Notes under the pieces: generated by a model
The model's input: only the letters and a program-made list of their open reading frames with translations
Databases searched by the model: none
What the model was told of the DNA's origin: nothing
Position numbers and translations under genes: made by a program
Origin: Actinomadura coerulea
GTDB taxonomy: Bacteria > Actinomycetota > Actinomycetes > Streptosporangiales > Streptosporangiaceae
DNA length: 64,000 bases
Assembly (NCBI RefSeq): GCF_014208105.1
Contig: NZ_JACHMQ010000001.1
Location: 6,944,001-7,008,000, forward strand
Direction of reading: 5' to 3'
Part shown: piece by piece, positions 50,792 to 59,641 of the stretch
How positions within the stretch are numbered: position 1 is the first letter of the stretch
Layout of the letters: each line of letters begins with the position of its first letter

Positions 50792-52834
50792 GTGACGGAC
50801 ATGGCGAGCGGGTCCGCGATGGCGCGGCTCACACAGGCCGACCGCGTCTACGTGGGCTGGCGCTACGCGCAGGTGCACCCCGACCCGGGGCCGCCCCCCG
50901 ACCGGCCTGAGGCGCCGCCGCGGGCGCCGCTGCCGCCGCCCGCGCGGCGGCCCGGCGAGGACATGGCCGGGCGGCCGCTGCGGATCGCGTTCGCCGGCAC
51001 CCTGGTGTTCGTCGGGCTGTTCCTCGTGTGCGGCGCCGCCGGGGTGATCCCGTGGGCGTTCGCCGTCGTGGCGCTGCTGGCGTGCTGCGTCGTCCTCGCC
51101 ATCACCGGCGGCGCGCTCTGGCGGGACGAGCGGGGCGTCCGCGAGCGGATCGCCCACGAGCGGGACGCGGAGGCGCGCGACCGGGCCGCCCGCGAGCGGG
51201 CCCGCCGGAAGGCCGACGAGGCCTACGCCAAGGACCGCGCCGACTGGGAGCGCCGCCAGTCGGCGTACGAGGGCCAGCGCGAGTGGTATCCGGTGGCCGT
51301 CCCGCCCGGCGTCGACCGGGTGGACGTCGTGGGCGGGACGCTCGCCGGGTGGTCCGCGGCCGTCACGACGATGGGCGCGGCCAGGCTCGCCGTCGGCGCG
51401 CGGCTGACCGTCATCGACCTGTCCGAGGGGGCGGTCGCGCACGACCTCCTCCGGCTCGCGGCGGACCGCGGCGACGACCCGCTCGTCTGGGTCCTGCCCG
51501 CCGACCTCCCGCGCCTGGACGCCACCCGCGGCCTCAACCCCGAGGCGCTCGCCGACGTGCTGTCCCTGGTGGTCAGCGCGGGCGAGGAGGAGGGCGGCAC
51601 CCGCGACCTGTCGTTCGACAACTCGATCCTGGAACGCCTCATCGAGGTCCTCGGCCCGGACACCACGATCCCCCGGATCACCGCGGCCCTCCGCGTCCTC
51701 GCCCAGGTCGGCGACCCCCGCGACGACCTGCGGAAGGGGCTGCTCACCGACGAGCAGCACGAGCGCATCGCGACCCTCTTCGGCCGCGACGCGACCGACC
51801 GCATCGTCGTCCGCCGCGCGTGGGCTCTGGAGGCGCAGCTCCGCAAGCTGGAGAAGCTCGCCACCGAACCCGTCCGGCTGCCGCCCTCGCGCCTGCACGT
51901 GGTGTCGATGGACCGGCGCGCCGGCGTCCTCACCAACCGCATCCTCGGCACCTACGTGACGACCGCCCTCACGCACCGGATCCGGGAGGCCCCGCCCGGC
52001 GGCCGCTGGGACCACACGCTCTTCCTGTGCGGGGCCGAGAAGCTGCGCGGGGACGTCCTGGACCGCCTCATCGACGCCTGCGAGGCCACCGGCACCGGGC
52101 TCGTCCTGATGTACCGGTCGATCCCCGGCCACGTCCGCGAGCGCCTCGGCCGCCGCGGCCACGCCGCCGTCGGGTTCATGCGGCTCGGCAACCCCGAGGA
52201 CGCCCGCGTCGCCGCCGAGCACATCGGCGCAGGCCAGCCGCTGCTCGTCGCCGAGATCACCGACTCGGCCGCCGAGACGCTGTTCGACGTCGCCGGCGAG
52301 ACCTACGCCAGCACGGTCGCCTACGCCCGCCCGCGCGGCGACGGCCTCACCGACCCGGTCTGGACGCCGCTGCCCGCTCCCGCGGCCGACGACTCCGTCC
52401 TGGTGGAGGGCATCAGCTCCGCGACCGCCTGGGGCCGCACGGTCGCCCGCCCCCGCCCGAGCAAGCAGCGCTTCCGCGAGTTGCTCATCGAGCCCCCGCA
52501 ACTCCAGGAGCTCCCGCCGACCGCCATGGTCTTCACCCACTCGGGCGCGACGGGCCGCCGCACCCTCCTGGTGGACGCGAACCCGGGCATCATCACGCTG
52601 CCGACCGCCCACTCGATGGAGTTCGAGGAATACCTCCGCGAACAGCAGCAGGCCCCGGAGCAACCCGAACCGGCCCCGCCCGACTCCCCGAAGCCTCCCG
52701 AACCGTCCGCCCCCGCGCGCCTCCCCAAAGCCCGCCACGCCCTCCCCAGAGGCACGGCCCCCCGCCAGCCCCGCAAGGTCCCACCGTTGAAACCCAACGG
52801 CCGTCACAAAGCCAACCCCCCATCCACCCCCTGA
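50792..52834 (+). CDS. Coupling-ATPase-shaped membrane protein with altered Walker motifs
   Basis: 680 residues from GTG 50792. Two transmembrane helices (AFAGTLVFVGLFLVCGAAGV and VVALLACCVVLAITGGALW) are followed by a highly charged coiled coil (residues 112-160) and a cytosolic domain laid out like FtsK/VirD4/HerA ATPases. At the Walker A position stands GGTLAGWS (residues 181-188): GxxxxGK[ST] with Lys replaced by Trp. At the Walker B position is LFLCGAEKL (near 410), lacking the Asp. GTGLVLMYRSIPGHVRERL fits the sensor region, and SATAWGRTVARP is reminiscent of VirD4 ends. The family is not recognised. It is probably a non-hydrolysing relative that could partner the intact ATPase at 56635-59640. 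Confidence 0.75.
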   Translation: MTDMASGSAMARLTQADRVYVGWRYAQVHPDPGPPPDRPEAPPRAPLPPPARRPGEDMAGRPLRIAFAGTLVFVGLFLVCGAAGVIPWAFAVVALLACCVVLAITGGALWRDERGVRERIAHERDAEARDRAARERARRKADEAYAKDRADWERRQSAYEGQREWYPVAVPPGVDRVDVVGGTLAGWSAAVTTMGAARLAVGARLTVIDLSEGAVAHDLLRLAADRGDDPLVWVLPADLPRLDATRGLNPEALADVLSLVVSAGEEEGGTRDLSFDNSILERLIEVLGPDTTIPRITAALRVLAQVGDPRDDLRKGLLTDEQHERIATLFGRDATDRIVVRRAWALEAQLRKLEKLATEPVRLPPSRLHVVSMDRRAGVLTNRILGTYVTTALTHRIREAPPGGRWDHTLFLCGAEKLRGDVLDRLIDACEATGTGLVLMYRSIPGHVRERLGRRGHAAVGFMRLGNPEDARVAAEHIGAGQPLLVAEITDSAAETLFDVAGETYASTVAYARPRGDGLTDPVWTPLPAPAADDSVLVEGISSATAWGRTVARPRPSKQRFRELLIEPPQLQELPPTAMVFTHSGATGRRTLLVDANPGIITLPTAHSMEFEEYLREQQQAPEQPEPAPPDSPKPPEPSAPARLPKARHALPRGTAPRQPRKVPPLKPNGRHKANPPSTP

Positions 52835-52853
52835 CGGGACGGTCGGGGGTAGG

Positions 52854-53042
52854 TCAGCGGGTCGTGAGGGCGGAGTCCACGGCGGTACGCAGGGCCGCGC
52901 GGGTGAGCAGGAGGACGGGCCCGTCCGGGTCCTTGCTGTCCCGCACCGCCACCGCCCCGGCCGCGTCCGCCAGTTCGACGCAGTTGCCGCCGTTGGAGCC
53001 TGTGTAGCTGCTCTTGCGCCACCTGGCGTTTGTCAGGTCCAT
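52854..53042 (-). CDS. DUF397-domain small protein
   Basis: 62 residues: WRKSSYTGSNGGNCVELAD and VAVRDSKDPDGPVLLLTRAA are the full DUF397 signature. These small proteins pair with XRE/DUF5753 regulators in actinomycetes, often as a regulator-antagonist pair linked to differentiation. Its start overlaps the end of the upstream XRE gene by ten bases, so translation is coupled. Confidence 0.92.
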   Translation of the reverse strand: MDLTNARWRKSSYTGSNGGNCVELADAAGAVAVRDSKDPDGPVLLLTRAALRTAVDSALTTR

Positions 53043-53842
53043 CGCTGCTGAATGACCTTTCCGATCAGGTCGCGTGACATGTCTTCGGTGAGCGCCCGCG
53101 AGCGAAGCGCAATCAGAGTTCGCGTAAGCATGGACAGGTCTGTGGGATCGTCCGTTGTTATTGCGCGTATGGCGGTCTCGATGTAGGCGACTTCGCTGCG
53201 GTCGTCCATCGTTGCGATCACGAACGCGCCCATATTGCCGTCATGTTCGCCACTTGCCAACACTACTTGAACCGTGATGTTGGGCAACATGCTCATCTCG
53301 ATAAGGTGTTCAAGCTGCTCCCTGGTCGTCTCGGACGTGCCAACGGGACGGTAGAGCGCCTGCTCGTCCACCAGCAGGACCAGGTTCGGAGGGACTCGCT
53401 CCACGTTGCCGGTGATGATGCCCTGGCGGCTGAGGCGGGCCTCCACTGCTTCCTGGTTGCCGTTCAAGAGAGCCGATGCGTAAGCCGGTGTTTGGACGAG
53501 ACCGGCGATCAGCGTGGGTTCCCAGGAGACCAGCGTGGCCGCGTCCGTCTCGACCTTGGGCCAGTCGAACCAGATCGGGACCGGGTGGCCGTTTCTGTTC
53601 AGGTCCGCCCATAACTTGATCAGTGCTCCGTCGGACTCAAGGAGTCGGTCGACCGCCTCGACGAAGGAGCGAGTGGCACGCCTGGTGCCGTTCTCGATAC
53701 GGCTTACCTGGCCCTTGCTGATGTTCGTGTGATCAGCGATGGACTGTTGCGTGATCATTTTTCCTTCGCGCATCCGGCGCATCTGGCCACCGAAGGCGAT
53801 CAATGCGGGTGACTCCTTGGGGCGTTGGCGTCGTGGGGGCAT
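53033..53842 (-). CDS. XRE-family regulator with DUF5753 domain
   Basis: 269 residues. The N-terminal XRE helix-turn-helix is GGQMRRMREGKMITQQSIAD, then HTNISKGQVSRIENGTRRA; the C-terminal DUF5753 domain includes WEPTLIAGLVQTPAYASALL, VLLVDEQALYRPVG and MSMLPNITVQVV. ATG 53842 is used, since a longer frame to 53965 adds no domain sequence. It is cotranscribed with the DUF397 gene and divergent from the HATPase gene, the usual arrangement of this Streptomyces-type module. DNA target and signal are unknown. Confidence 0.92.
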   Translation of the reverse strand: MPPRRQRPKESPALIAFGGQMRRMREGKMITQQSIADHTNISKGQVSRIENGTRRATRSFVEAVDRLLESDGALIKLWADLNRNGHPVPIWFDWPKVETDAATLVSWEPTLIAGLVQTPAYASALLNGNQEAVEARLSRQGIITGNVERVPPNLVLLVDEQALYRPVGTSETTREQLEHLIEMSMLPNITVQVVLASGEHDGNMGAFVIATMDDRSEVAYIETAIRAITTDDPTDLSMLTRTLIALRSRALTEDMSRDLIGKVIQQRWT

Positions 53843-53985
53843 GAGCGCAACGTTTCCTCTCCTCGGCACATCGCCAGAAAGGCACGACTGTTGCCAGTCG
53901 TCGCCAACGTGACCTGGCAACATCAAGATACTCCGCAACCTTGCTAAATGTGGGCTGTTCGTCACACAGGGTGAGGAGATCGATC

Positions 53986-54384
53986 ATGGGCGAGGCGGCG
54001 TGTCACGGGAACGAGATCGTGGTGAAGAACGACCTCGCGGTCGTCGCGGAGGTGCGGCGGTTCGTTCGGCTGGTCGCCGGTCAGTGGGACGTGGACGACT
54101 TCGTGCCGTGCCTGGTGGCGAGCGAACTGGTCACCAACGCCCTCCGCTACGCGTCCGCGTCTGACGACGACGTGACGTTCCGGATCGGGCGCACCGACGA
54201 CGGCGCGTTGTGGATGGAGGTGCAGGACGCGACGTGCGATCTGCCCCGCATCCAGCGCGCGGACACCATCAGCGAGACGGGCCGGGGAATGTTCATCGTG
54301 GATCAGTTCGCGCGCTGCTGGGGCGTCCGTCCCCTGTCCGGCAACGCAGGCAAGGTCGTCTTCGCGGTCCTCGACACCTCATGA
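53986..54384 (+). CDS. Anti-sigma-factor-like HATPase protein (RsbW type)
   Basis: 132 residues with a stand-alone GHKL ATP-binding fold: the N-box LVASELVTNALRYA, the G1 box EVQDATCDLPRI and the G2 box ETGRGMFIVDQFARCWGV. RsbW-like proteins bind or phosphorylate sigma-factor partners. It is divergent from the XRE/DUF397 pair. ATG 53986 with GAGGAG upstream is clear. No sigma factor or anti-anti-sigma gene is adjacent. Confidence 0.9.
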   Translation: MGEAACHGNEIVVKNDLAVVAEVRRFVRLVAGQWDVDDFVPCLVASELVTNALRYASASDDDVTFRIGRTDDGALWMEVQDATCDLPRIQRADTISETGRGMFIVDQFARCWGVRPLSGNAGKVVFAVLDTS

Positions 54385-54416
54385 AGACCGGCGGAGGGGA
54401 CGCGCTCGGCGTCTGA

Positions 54417-54842
54417 TCAGCAGCGGTTCCGTCGGTGGGGCAGTCCGATGATCAGCGCGGCCCCGACGGTCAGGTGCATGCCGAGCAGGACGAGCCGGCT
54501 GCTGGTGTCGGCGCCGCTGCCCAGCGGCCCCGCCAGCGAGAGGGCCAGCGTGATCAGCGTGATGATCCGGAAGGTCCGGGTGGGGTGGCGGACGGTGCGT
54601 TCCAGCAGGGCGAGCAACCCCCAGGCGGCCAGTCCGGCGGCCAGCGCGGCGCCCACGACGGCGGCCGGGCCGATGTGCTGGGTGGAGTCGCCTTGGTGAA
54701 CGGTGAGGTCGATGCCGGCCCAGGGGTCATTGACGGCCCAAAGGATCAGAGCGCCTGCCGCTCCGGCGGCGACGTTGATCGCGCGTCCCCTGCGTCGAGC
54801 GGTGGTGCAGGTCTTTCCGGTCTGCTGCGTGTCGTTGCTCAT
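54417..54842 (-). CDS. DUF6069-like four-helix membrane protein (paralogue)
   Basis: 141 residues from ATG 54842 (54854 is possible). Four hydrophobic segments: NVAAGAAGALILWAVNDPW, AAVVGAALAAGLAAWGLLAL, TLITLALSLAGPLGSGADT and VLLGMHLTVGAALIIGLP. It aligns with the protein at 13737-14186 (WAVxxP, D-L-x-V-x-Q, A-W-x-LLALLER). Unlike that copy it has no oxidoreductase or MarR partner; it stands between an anti-sigma-like gene and a spacer. Function unknown. Confidence 0.75.
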   Translation of the reverse strand: MSNDTQQTGKTCTTARRRGRAINVAAGAAGALILWAVNDPWAGIDLTVHQGDSTQHIGPAAVVGAALAAGLAAWGLLALLERTVRHPTRTFRIITLITLALSLAGPLGSGADTSSRLVLLGMHLTVGAALIIGLPHRRNRC

Positions 54843-55239
54843 GCCGATGAGCATCGCGGTATGGGCAGGAACGGCGCATCACACCGCAGGACACACCGAC
54901 CCGCTCAAAAGAGAGGCCGACCACCGACTTTGGAAGGGGGTCGGTGCCCGCCGTCCGCCGAACAGCCTCATCAAGGCACCTTCCAGGGGCCCTACCCGGG
55001 CTCATGACCAAGCCGCGCCTCTGACCTGCGAAGCAGGGGCGGCAAGCGCTCCCTGGGGCCGTGTCCACTGGGTGTGGAGTCTTCTGGGCGTGGTCTGAGG
55101 CGGGGCGGCGCTTGCCGATCTGGGTCTCGGGAGGACTGTCCCTGGAAACGTGGCCAGACAGGCCATGGATCTCCACGGGAATGATCCATGGCCTTAACGG
55201 CCATGGACCGACCCGGCTTAGCCGGAACGGAAGCAAACA
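54843..55239. other. Intergenic region with palindromic repeats
   Basis: About 400 bases without a credible gene. GGCCATGGATC (55161-55171) and GATCCATGGCC (55183-55193) form an 11-bp hairpin, and GGCCATGGACC (55199-55209) repeats the left arm. The hairpin ends 46 bases before the membrane-protein start and could be a regulator site or a leader structure. Nothing else is recognised. Confidence 0.55.
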
Positions 55240-56214
55240 ATGAGATCGAGATATTGGTCCCAGCTCGGGGACCCCGCCAAAGGGCGGACCTTCATGCTGG
55301 GGTCGCTCGCGATCGTCGGTGCGGGCTTCGTGTTCACCCGGTCGCTGCCCTCCATCCAGGGGACGGTGGGGATGACCCTCTTCGGAGGGGGCTTCCTCAT
55401 CTTCTTCGCGCTGTGGCGGGAGGGACTCGGGGGACTGAACCCGCGTCGACTGACGCCGGAACAGAGAAAGGGAATGCTGCGGCATTCCGTGACCTCGTCA
55501 CTCATGAAAATCGGAGGACCGCTCGCGTTCGCCGCGATCGGCGCGGGCACCTACTCCTCCATCACCACCTTGGGCAGCCTTCTCGCAGGGGTCGCCCTGA
55601 CCTCGATCATGGGGCGCTGGCTTCGCGTCATCGTGATCCTCGGGGTGCTCCAGGCGACCAATGTCCTGGCAGAGCCCGGAAACGTGAATCCCCTCGGACT
55701 CGTCGCGGCGTTCGCTGCGGCGACCCACCCGTTCGACCTGCCGAACCAGGCGAAGTTGATGGGGGAAAAGCGCGATCAGTGCGTCGCTCAGGCGAACGTC
55801 ATCTGCCTGATCTTCGTCCTCCCGGTGTGCATCCCGCTCTCCAGCTATCTCGGATCACCGATCGGGGAATGGAAGTGGGGCTACGCCGAGATCGTGGCCA
55901 TGGCGATGGCAGGGCTGCTGGCGACGGCGCTCGCCGCCGTCATGCAGACCCGCGCGGCCAAGTACATCAGCCGCTCGGACATGGGCGCCTGGGCAGCGAC
56001 CGCCCCGGCGGTACAGCCGATCGTGGCCATGCTCCTGGCCCCGTTGGTCTCGCTGTTCATCCAGGTGCCGACACTGATCCCGGACGCCCCGCAGTGGACG
56101 GCGTTCGCGATCGTCGCGATCGCGTCGACCTACGCGGTCAAGGTGGACTCGGCGGCGGTTCAGGCCGTCGATCCCACTGAGAAGGAGCGAGGGAAGGCGC
56201 TGCACAGGGAGTGA
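55240..56214 (+). CDS. Polytopic membrane protein, unrecognised (DMT/EamA-like layout)
   Basis: 324 residues with about nine hydrophobic segments, among them FMLGSLAIVGAGFVFTRSL, VGMTLFGGGFLIFFALW, AMAMAGLLATALAAVMQT and WTAFAIVAIASTYAVKV. A cytosolic loop holds NPRRLTPEQRKGMLRHSV. The layout resembles drug/metabolite transporters, but no family motif is certain. ATG 55240 is the first start after a palindromic leader. It is monocistronic; a clear terminator follows. The substrate cannot be predicted. Confidence 0.65.
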   Translation: MRSRYWSQLGDPAKGRTFMLGSLAIVGAGFVFTRSLPSIQGTVGMTLFGGGFLIFFALWREGLGGLNPRRLTPEQRKGMLRHSVTSSLMKIGGPLAFAAIGAGTYSSITTLGSLLAGVALTSIMGRWLRVIVILGVLQATNVLAEPGNVNPLGLVAAFAAATHPFDLPNQAKLMGEKRDQCVAQANVICLIFVLPVCIPLSSYLGSPIGEWKWGYAEIVAMAMAGLLATALAAVMQTRAAKYISRSDMGAWAATAPAVQPIVAMLLAPLVSLFIQVPTLIPDAPQWTAFAIVAIASTYAVKVDSAAVQAVDPTEKERGKALHRE

Positions 56215-56275
56215 TCCCAGATGACGCCGCGACGATGGACGTCGAGGCGCCATCAGCGCATCCGCACGGAGAGGG

Positions 56276-56303
56276 GAGCCCGGTCCAAGCCGGGCTCTCT
56301 TTT
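56276..56303 (+). terminator. Rho-independent terminator
   Basis: GAGCCCGG (56276-56283), loop TCCAAG, CCGGGCTC (56290-56297), then TCTTTT. It ends the membrane-protein transcript. The 330 bases from here to the next gene show nothing else recognisable. Confidence 0.9.
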
Positions 56304-56634
56304 GCCGTCCGGCCGTAGTGTCGGATCCCCTGCGGGGGTAATGGTCCGGGCCGCACGGTGGCGGGCGTGCAGCATAGGCCGGCCAGAAGGAGTTCAAGTC
56401 GGGGCGGCCCGGAGCGGCGGCGGCGTGGGTGCAGGGGAGTCAGGCTGCGTCAGTGTCTGCGCCGCGCAGGATTTAGCGGTCGTCGCGCTCTCCGCGTGTC
56501 GCGGTGTGTCCGTTATTGGAAGGTGCCTGGGGGATTCTGGCGCTTGACGCTGTCGGTGCAAGGTGAAGGGTCGGGTTCTTCTTCGGCGGGCATTGGCGTG
56601 GGGGGTGGGGGCGGGGTTGGATGCTGGGGTGACT

Positions 56635-59600
56635 ATGCCCCCTGGTTCGTCTCGTGGTGGTCGGCCGCCCTCTGGGTGGGGCGGTGGGGTGGCGCAGGGT
56701 GGGCCGCCGGTCGCTGGGCAGGGAGCGCCGTTCGTGTTGCCGGGGCCCTGGTATCGGATTCAGGCGATTCCGGTGCCGCAGCGGGAGGCTTCCGCGGAGT
56801 GGGACTTCGTGAGTGTGCTGCCCGCGGCGTTGTCGGCGGCGCGGCTGGGGAGGCCGTTCGTCGTCGGGTGGCTGTCGGCGGGCGGCGGGGCGCCGCTGGA
56901 GCTGATCACCAATGCGGGGCCGATCGGGACGCCCGAGGCCGGGGCCGAGACGCACGGGCTGCTGTTCCCCAGCGGTGCGCGGGGTGTGCCGATCGGGGAG
57001 GGGTGGCTGCGGCAGGCCGAGCGGATGGAGTGGACGCGGTGTCCGGGGCGGCCGGCTCCGCAGGGGTCCGGCGCCGGGCCGGGGTTGTTCGAGGCGACGC
57101 TCGTCACGCTGATGGAGCGGCCGTTCGGGTGGTTCGTGGTCGCCGACCCGTGCGACGAGCGGCTGATCGACGCCGAGATGCGCGAGCTGCACCACGAGTT
57201 GCGGATGCTGCGGCGGGGTGAGGACGAGCACGCGCGGCTCGCGGTCGCGCGGGCCGATCGGCGGCTCGCCGAGCTGGACGCGTTCCGCGAGGCCGGGCTC
57301 TGGCAGGTCCGGGTGGTCGCCGGGGCGGCGTCGCAGGCGGAGCTGGGGCAGATCGCGCCCGTGCTGGTCGGGTCCATGGAACTGGGGCACCACCCGTACC
57401 GGTTGCGGTCGGGGCAGGGGAGCGGGTCGTTCGCCGAGATGCTGGGCCCCGGGACGGCGCCCGCGCCGGCGCGGCCGATGGGCGAGGCGGAGCAGCGGTT
57501 CCCGTTCACGGCGACGGCCGGGGCGCTGGCGGCGCTGGCGGGGCTGCCGCGCCGGGAGGTGCCGGGGCTGCGGGTGCTGGACGCCGGGTACTTCGACGTG
57601 ACGTCCGAGACGGCGCCGGCGAGCGGGGAGGCGCAGATCGAGCTGGGCGCCATCCTGGACGGCCAGGACCGCGAGGTCGGGCGGTTCGCCGTGCCCCGCT
57701 CGACGATCAACCGGCACGTGTTCGTCACGGGCGCGACCGGCGCGGGGAAGTCGCAGACGGTCCGGCACCTGCTGGAGCAGCTCACCCGGGCCGGCGTGCC
57801 GTGGCTGGCGATCGAGCCCGCGAAGTCGGAGTACGCGGCGATGGCGGGCCGCATCCAGGACCTCGGCGGGCCGGTCACGGTCGTCAACCCGTCCGACCCG
57901 GACTCGGTGCCGCTGTCGGTGAACCCGCTCGCGCCGGAGCCGGGATACCCCGTCCAGGCGCACATCGACATGGTGCGGGCGCTGTTCCAGGCCGCGTTCG
58001 ACGCCGAGGAGCCGTTCCCGCAGATCATGGCGCAGGCGCTGCAGCGCGTCTACGAGAACAACGGGTGGGACGTGGTGACGGGCGGGGGCGTGCCCGGGTC
58101 GCTCATCGAGCCCGCGGTGCCGACGCTGGAGCAGTTGCAGAACGCGGCGCTCCAGGTCATCCAGGACGTGGGCTACGGCCGCGAGCTGATGGCCGACGTG
58201 CAGGGGTTCGTGGACGTGCGGCTGCGGTCCCTGCGCATCGGCTCGGCCGGGAGGTTCTTCGAGGGCGGACACCCGGCCGACATCGGCGGGATGCTCCGCG
58301 ACAACATCGTGCTCGCCATCGAGGACGTCGCGAACGACGAGGACAAGGCGTTCCTCATGGGGACCCTCATCATCCGCATCGTCGAGCACCTGCGGATGCG
58401 GGAGCGCAAGCGCGACCGCGCCACGGGCTCGGTGCTGCGGCACGTCATCGTGATCGAGGAGGCGCACCGGCTGCTGCGCAACCGGGGGCCGGAGCGCGGC
58501 AGCTCCCACGCCGTCGAGCTGTTCGCGGGGATGCTCGCCGAGATCCGCGCGTACGGCGAGGGCATCATCGTCGCCGAGCAGATCCCGACGAAGCTCGTCC
58601 CGGACGTCATCAAGAACACGGCGCTGAAGGTCGTGCACCGGCTGCCCGCGTTCGACGACCGGCACCAGGTCGGCGCGGCGATGAACCTGGACGGCGACCA
58701 GTCCCGCGAGGTGGTGTCGCTCCGGCCGGGCGTCGCCGCCGTGTTCGCGGACGGGATGGACCGTCCGCTGCGCGTGCGGGTGCCGCTCGGCGAGGGCCGC
58801 GAGGCGGAGCTGCCCGGCCCGCCGCCGCCCGTGGACGGCCGGCGGTCGGCGGCGTGCGGCTGCGAGTGCCGTTCGGGGCGCGCCTGCACCCTGTACGAGC
58901 TGCGCGAGGCCGACTTGATCGCGGGCCATGCCGACTGGGCGTGGCTGCGCCTGTGGGCCGACACGCTCGTCCTGGCGCACGTGGCGAACCGCCCGATCCC
59001 GTCGGTCCCGCCCGAACTGGGGCGCGCCTGGTCGCGGCTCACGCCCCGGCTCCGCGAGTGCGCGCTGGCGACCGTCCTGGAACGGGCGGTGTCACGGCGG
59101 TCGCGGGGGCTGCGCACCGCCTACCCGCCGGCCGACCTCACCGCCGCCGTCGCCGAGGTCGCGCAGCGCCTGCTCGGCGGCGGCCCGCCGGGCGCGTCCC
59201 CCGGGCCGCAGTGGGTGGTGCCGCAGGTCAGATGGCTGCACGAGCTCGACCGGCTCTTTCCCTACGGCGGTGGCGCGCCCGACAAGCACGCCCTCGCGCC
59301 GCCCCTGGACTACCAGCTTCCCGGTCTCAAGCAGCCGCCGGACGCGAAGCTCGGCCACCGGCTCCGCGCCCTGCGCCGCCATCCGCTGTCCATGGAGCTG
59401 GAACGCAACCGTCCGATCGCCGCGACCGCCCTCTACGGCGACGACGACCAGTCGGGCTTCTTCAAGGACCTGGCCGTCGTCGCGATCGGTTTCGACGAGG
59501 ACGACCAGATCGAGCACGTCGCCGGGACGATGCGCGTCACCGGATGGCTGGAACCCGTCCTGAGCTGGTACGACCGCTTCGTCATACCGTTCGAGGACCC

Positions 59601-59640
59601 GTCCAAGGGGCTCGCGTTCCTCAACCCGCAGGCCGAGTGA
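56635..59640 (+). CDS. HerA/DUF87-like ATP-binding protein with Cys cluster
   Basis: 1001 residues from ATG 56635; in-frame starts at 56629 (GTG) and 56563 are alternatives. The N-terminal 340 residues are unrecognised and partly Gly/Pro-rich. The HerA-type ATPase domain follows: Walker A TGATGAGKSQTVRHLLEQL (G366-S373), Walker B HVIVIEEAHRLL (E608, E609) and the sensor IIVAEQIPTKLVPDVIKNTA. After the ATPase there is a compact Cys cluster C741-x-C743-x-C745-x5-C751 and a 250-residue helical C-terminus. HerA ATPases pump DNA or work with partner proteins in hexamers. No NurA-like nuclease is adjacent. It converges with two zinc-ribbon membrane proteins (one base between stop codons). Confidence 0.85.
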   Translation: MPPGSSRGGRPPSGWGGGVAQGGPPVAGQGAPFVLPGPWYRIQAIPVPQREASAEWDFVSVLPAALSAARLGRPFVVGWLSAGGGAPLELITNAGPIGTPEAGAETHGLLFPSGARGVPIGEGWLRQAERMEWTRCPGRPAPQGSGAGPGLFEATLVTLMERPFGWFVVADPCDERLIDAEMRELHHELRMLRRGEDEHARLAVARADRRLAELDAFREAGLWQVRVVAGAASQAELGQIAPVLVGSMELGHHPYRLRSGQGSGSFAEMLGPGTAPAPARPMGEAEQRFPFTATAGALAALAGLPRREVPGLRVLDAGYFDVTSETAPASGEAQIELGAILDGQDREVGRFAVPRSTINRHVFVTGATGAGKSQTVRHLLEQLTRAGVPWLAIEPAKSEYAAMAGRIQDLGGPVTVVNPSDPDSVPLSVNPLAPEPGYPVQAHIDMVRALFQAAFDAEEPFPQIMAQALQRVYENNGWDVVTGGGVPGSLIEPAVPTLEQLQNAALQVIQDVGYGRELMADVQGFVDVRLRSLRIGSAGRFFEGGHPADIGGMLRDNIVLAIEDVANDEDKAFLMGTLIIRIVEHLRMRERKRDRATGSVLRHVIVIEEAHRLLRNRGPERGSSHAVELFAGMLAEIRAYGEGIIVAEQIPTKLVPDVIKNTALKVVHRLPAFDDRHQVGAAMNLDGDQSREVVSLRPGVAAVFADGMDRPLRVRVPLGEGREAELPGPPPPVDGRRSAACGCECRSGRACTLYELREADLIAGHADWAWLRLWADTLVLAHVANRPIPSVPPELGRAWSRLTPRLRECALATVLERAVSRRSRGLRTAYPPADLTAAVAEVAQRLLGGGPPGASPGPQWVVPQVRWLHELDRLFPYGGGAPDKHALAPPLDYQLPGLKQPPDAKLGHRLRALRRHPLSMELERNRPIAATALYGDDDQSGFFKDLAVVAIGFDEDDQIEHVAGTMRVTGWLEPVLSWYDRFVIPFEDPSKGLAFLNPQAE

Positions 59641-59641
59641 C

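Noticed and set aside
56473..58980. An 835-codon minus-strand open frame opposite the HerA-like gene
   Set aside because: The plus strand has Walker A and B motifs in the right order; the minus-strand product is repetitive and has no family motif.
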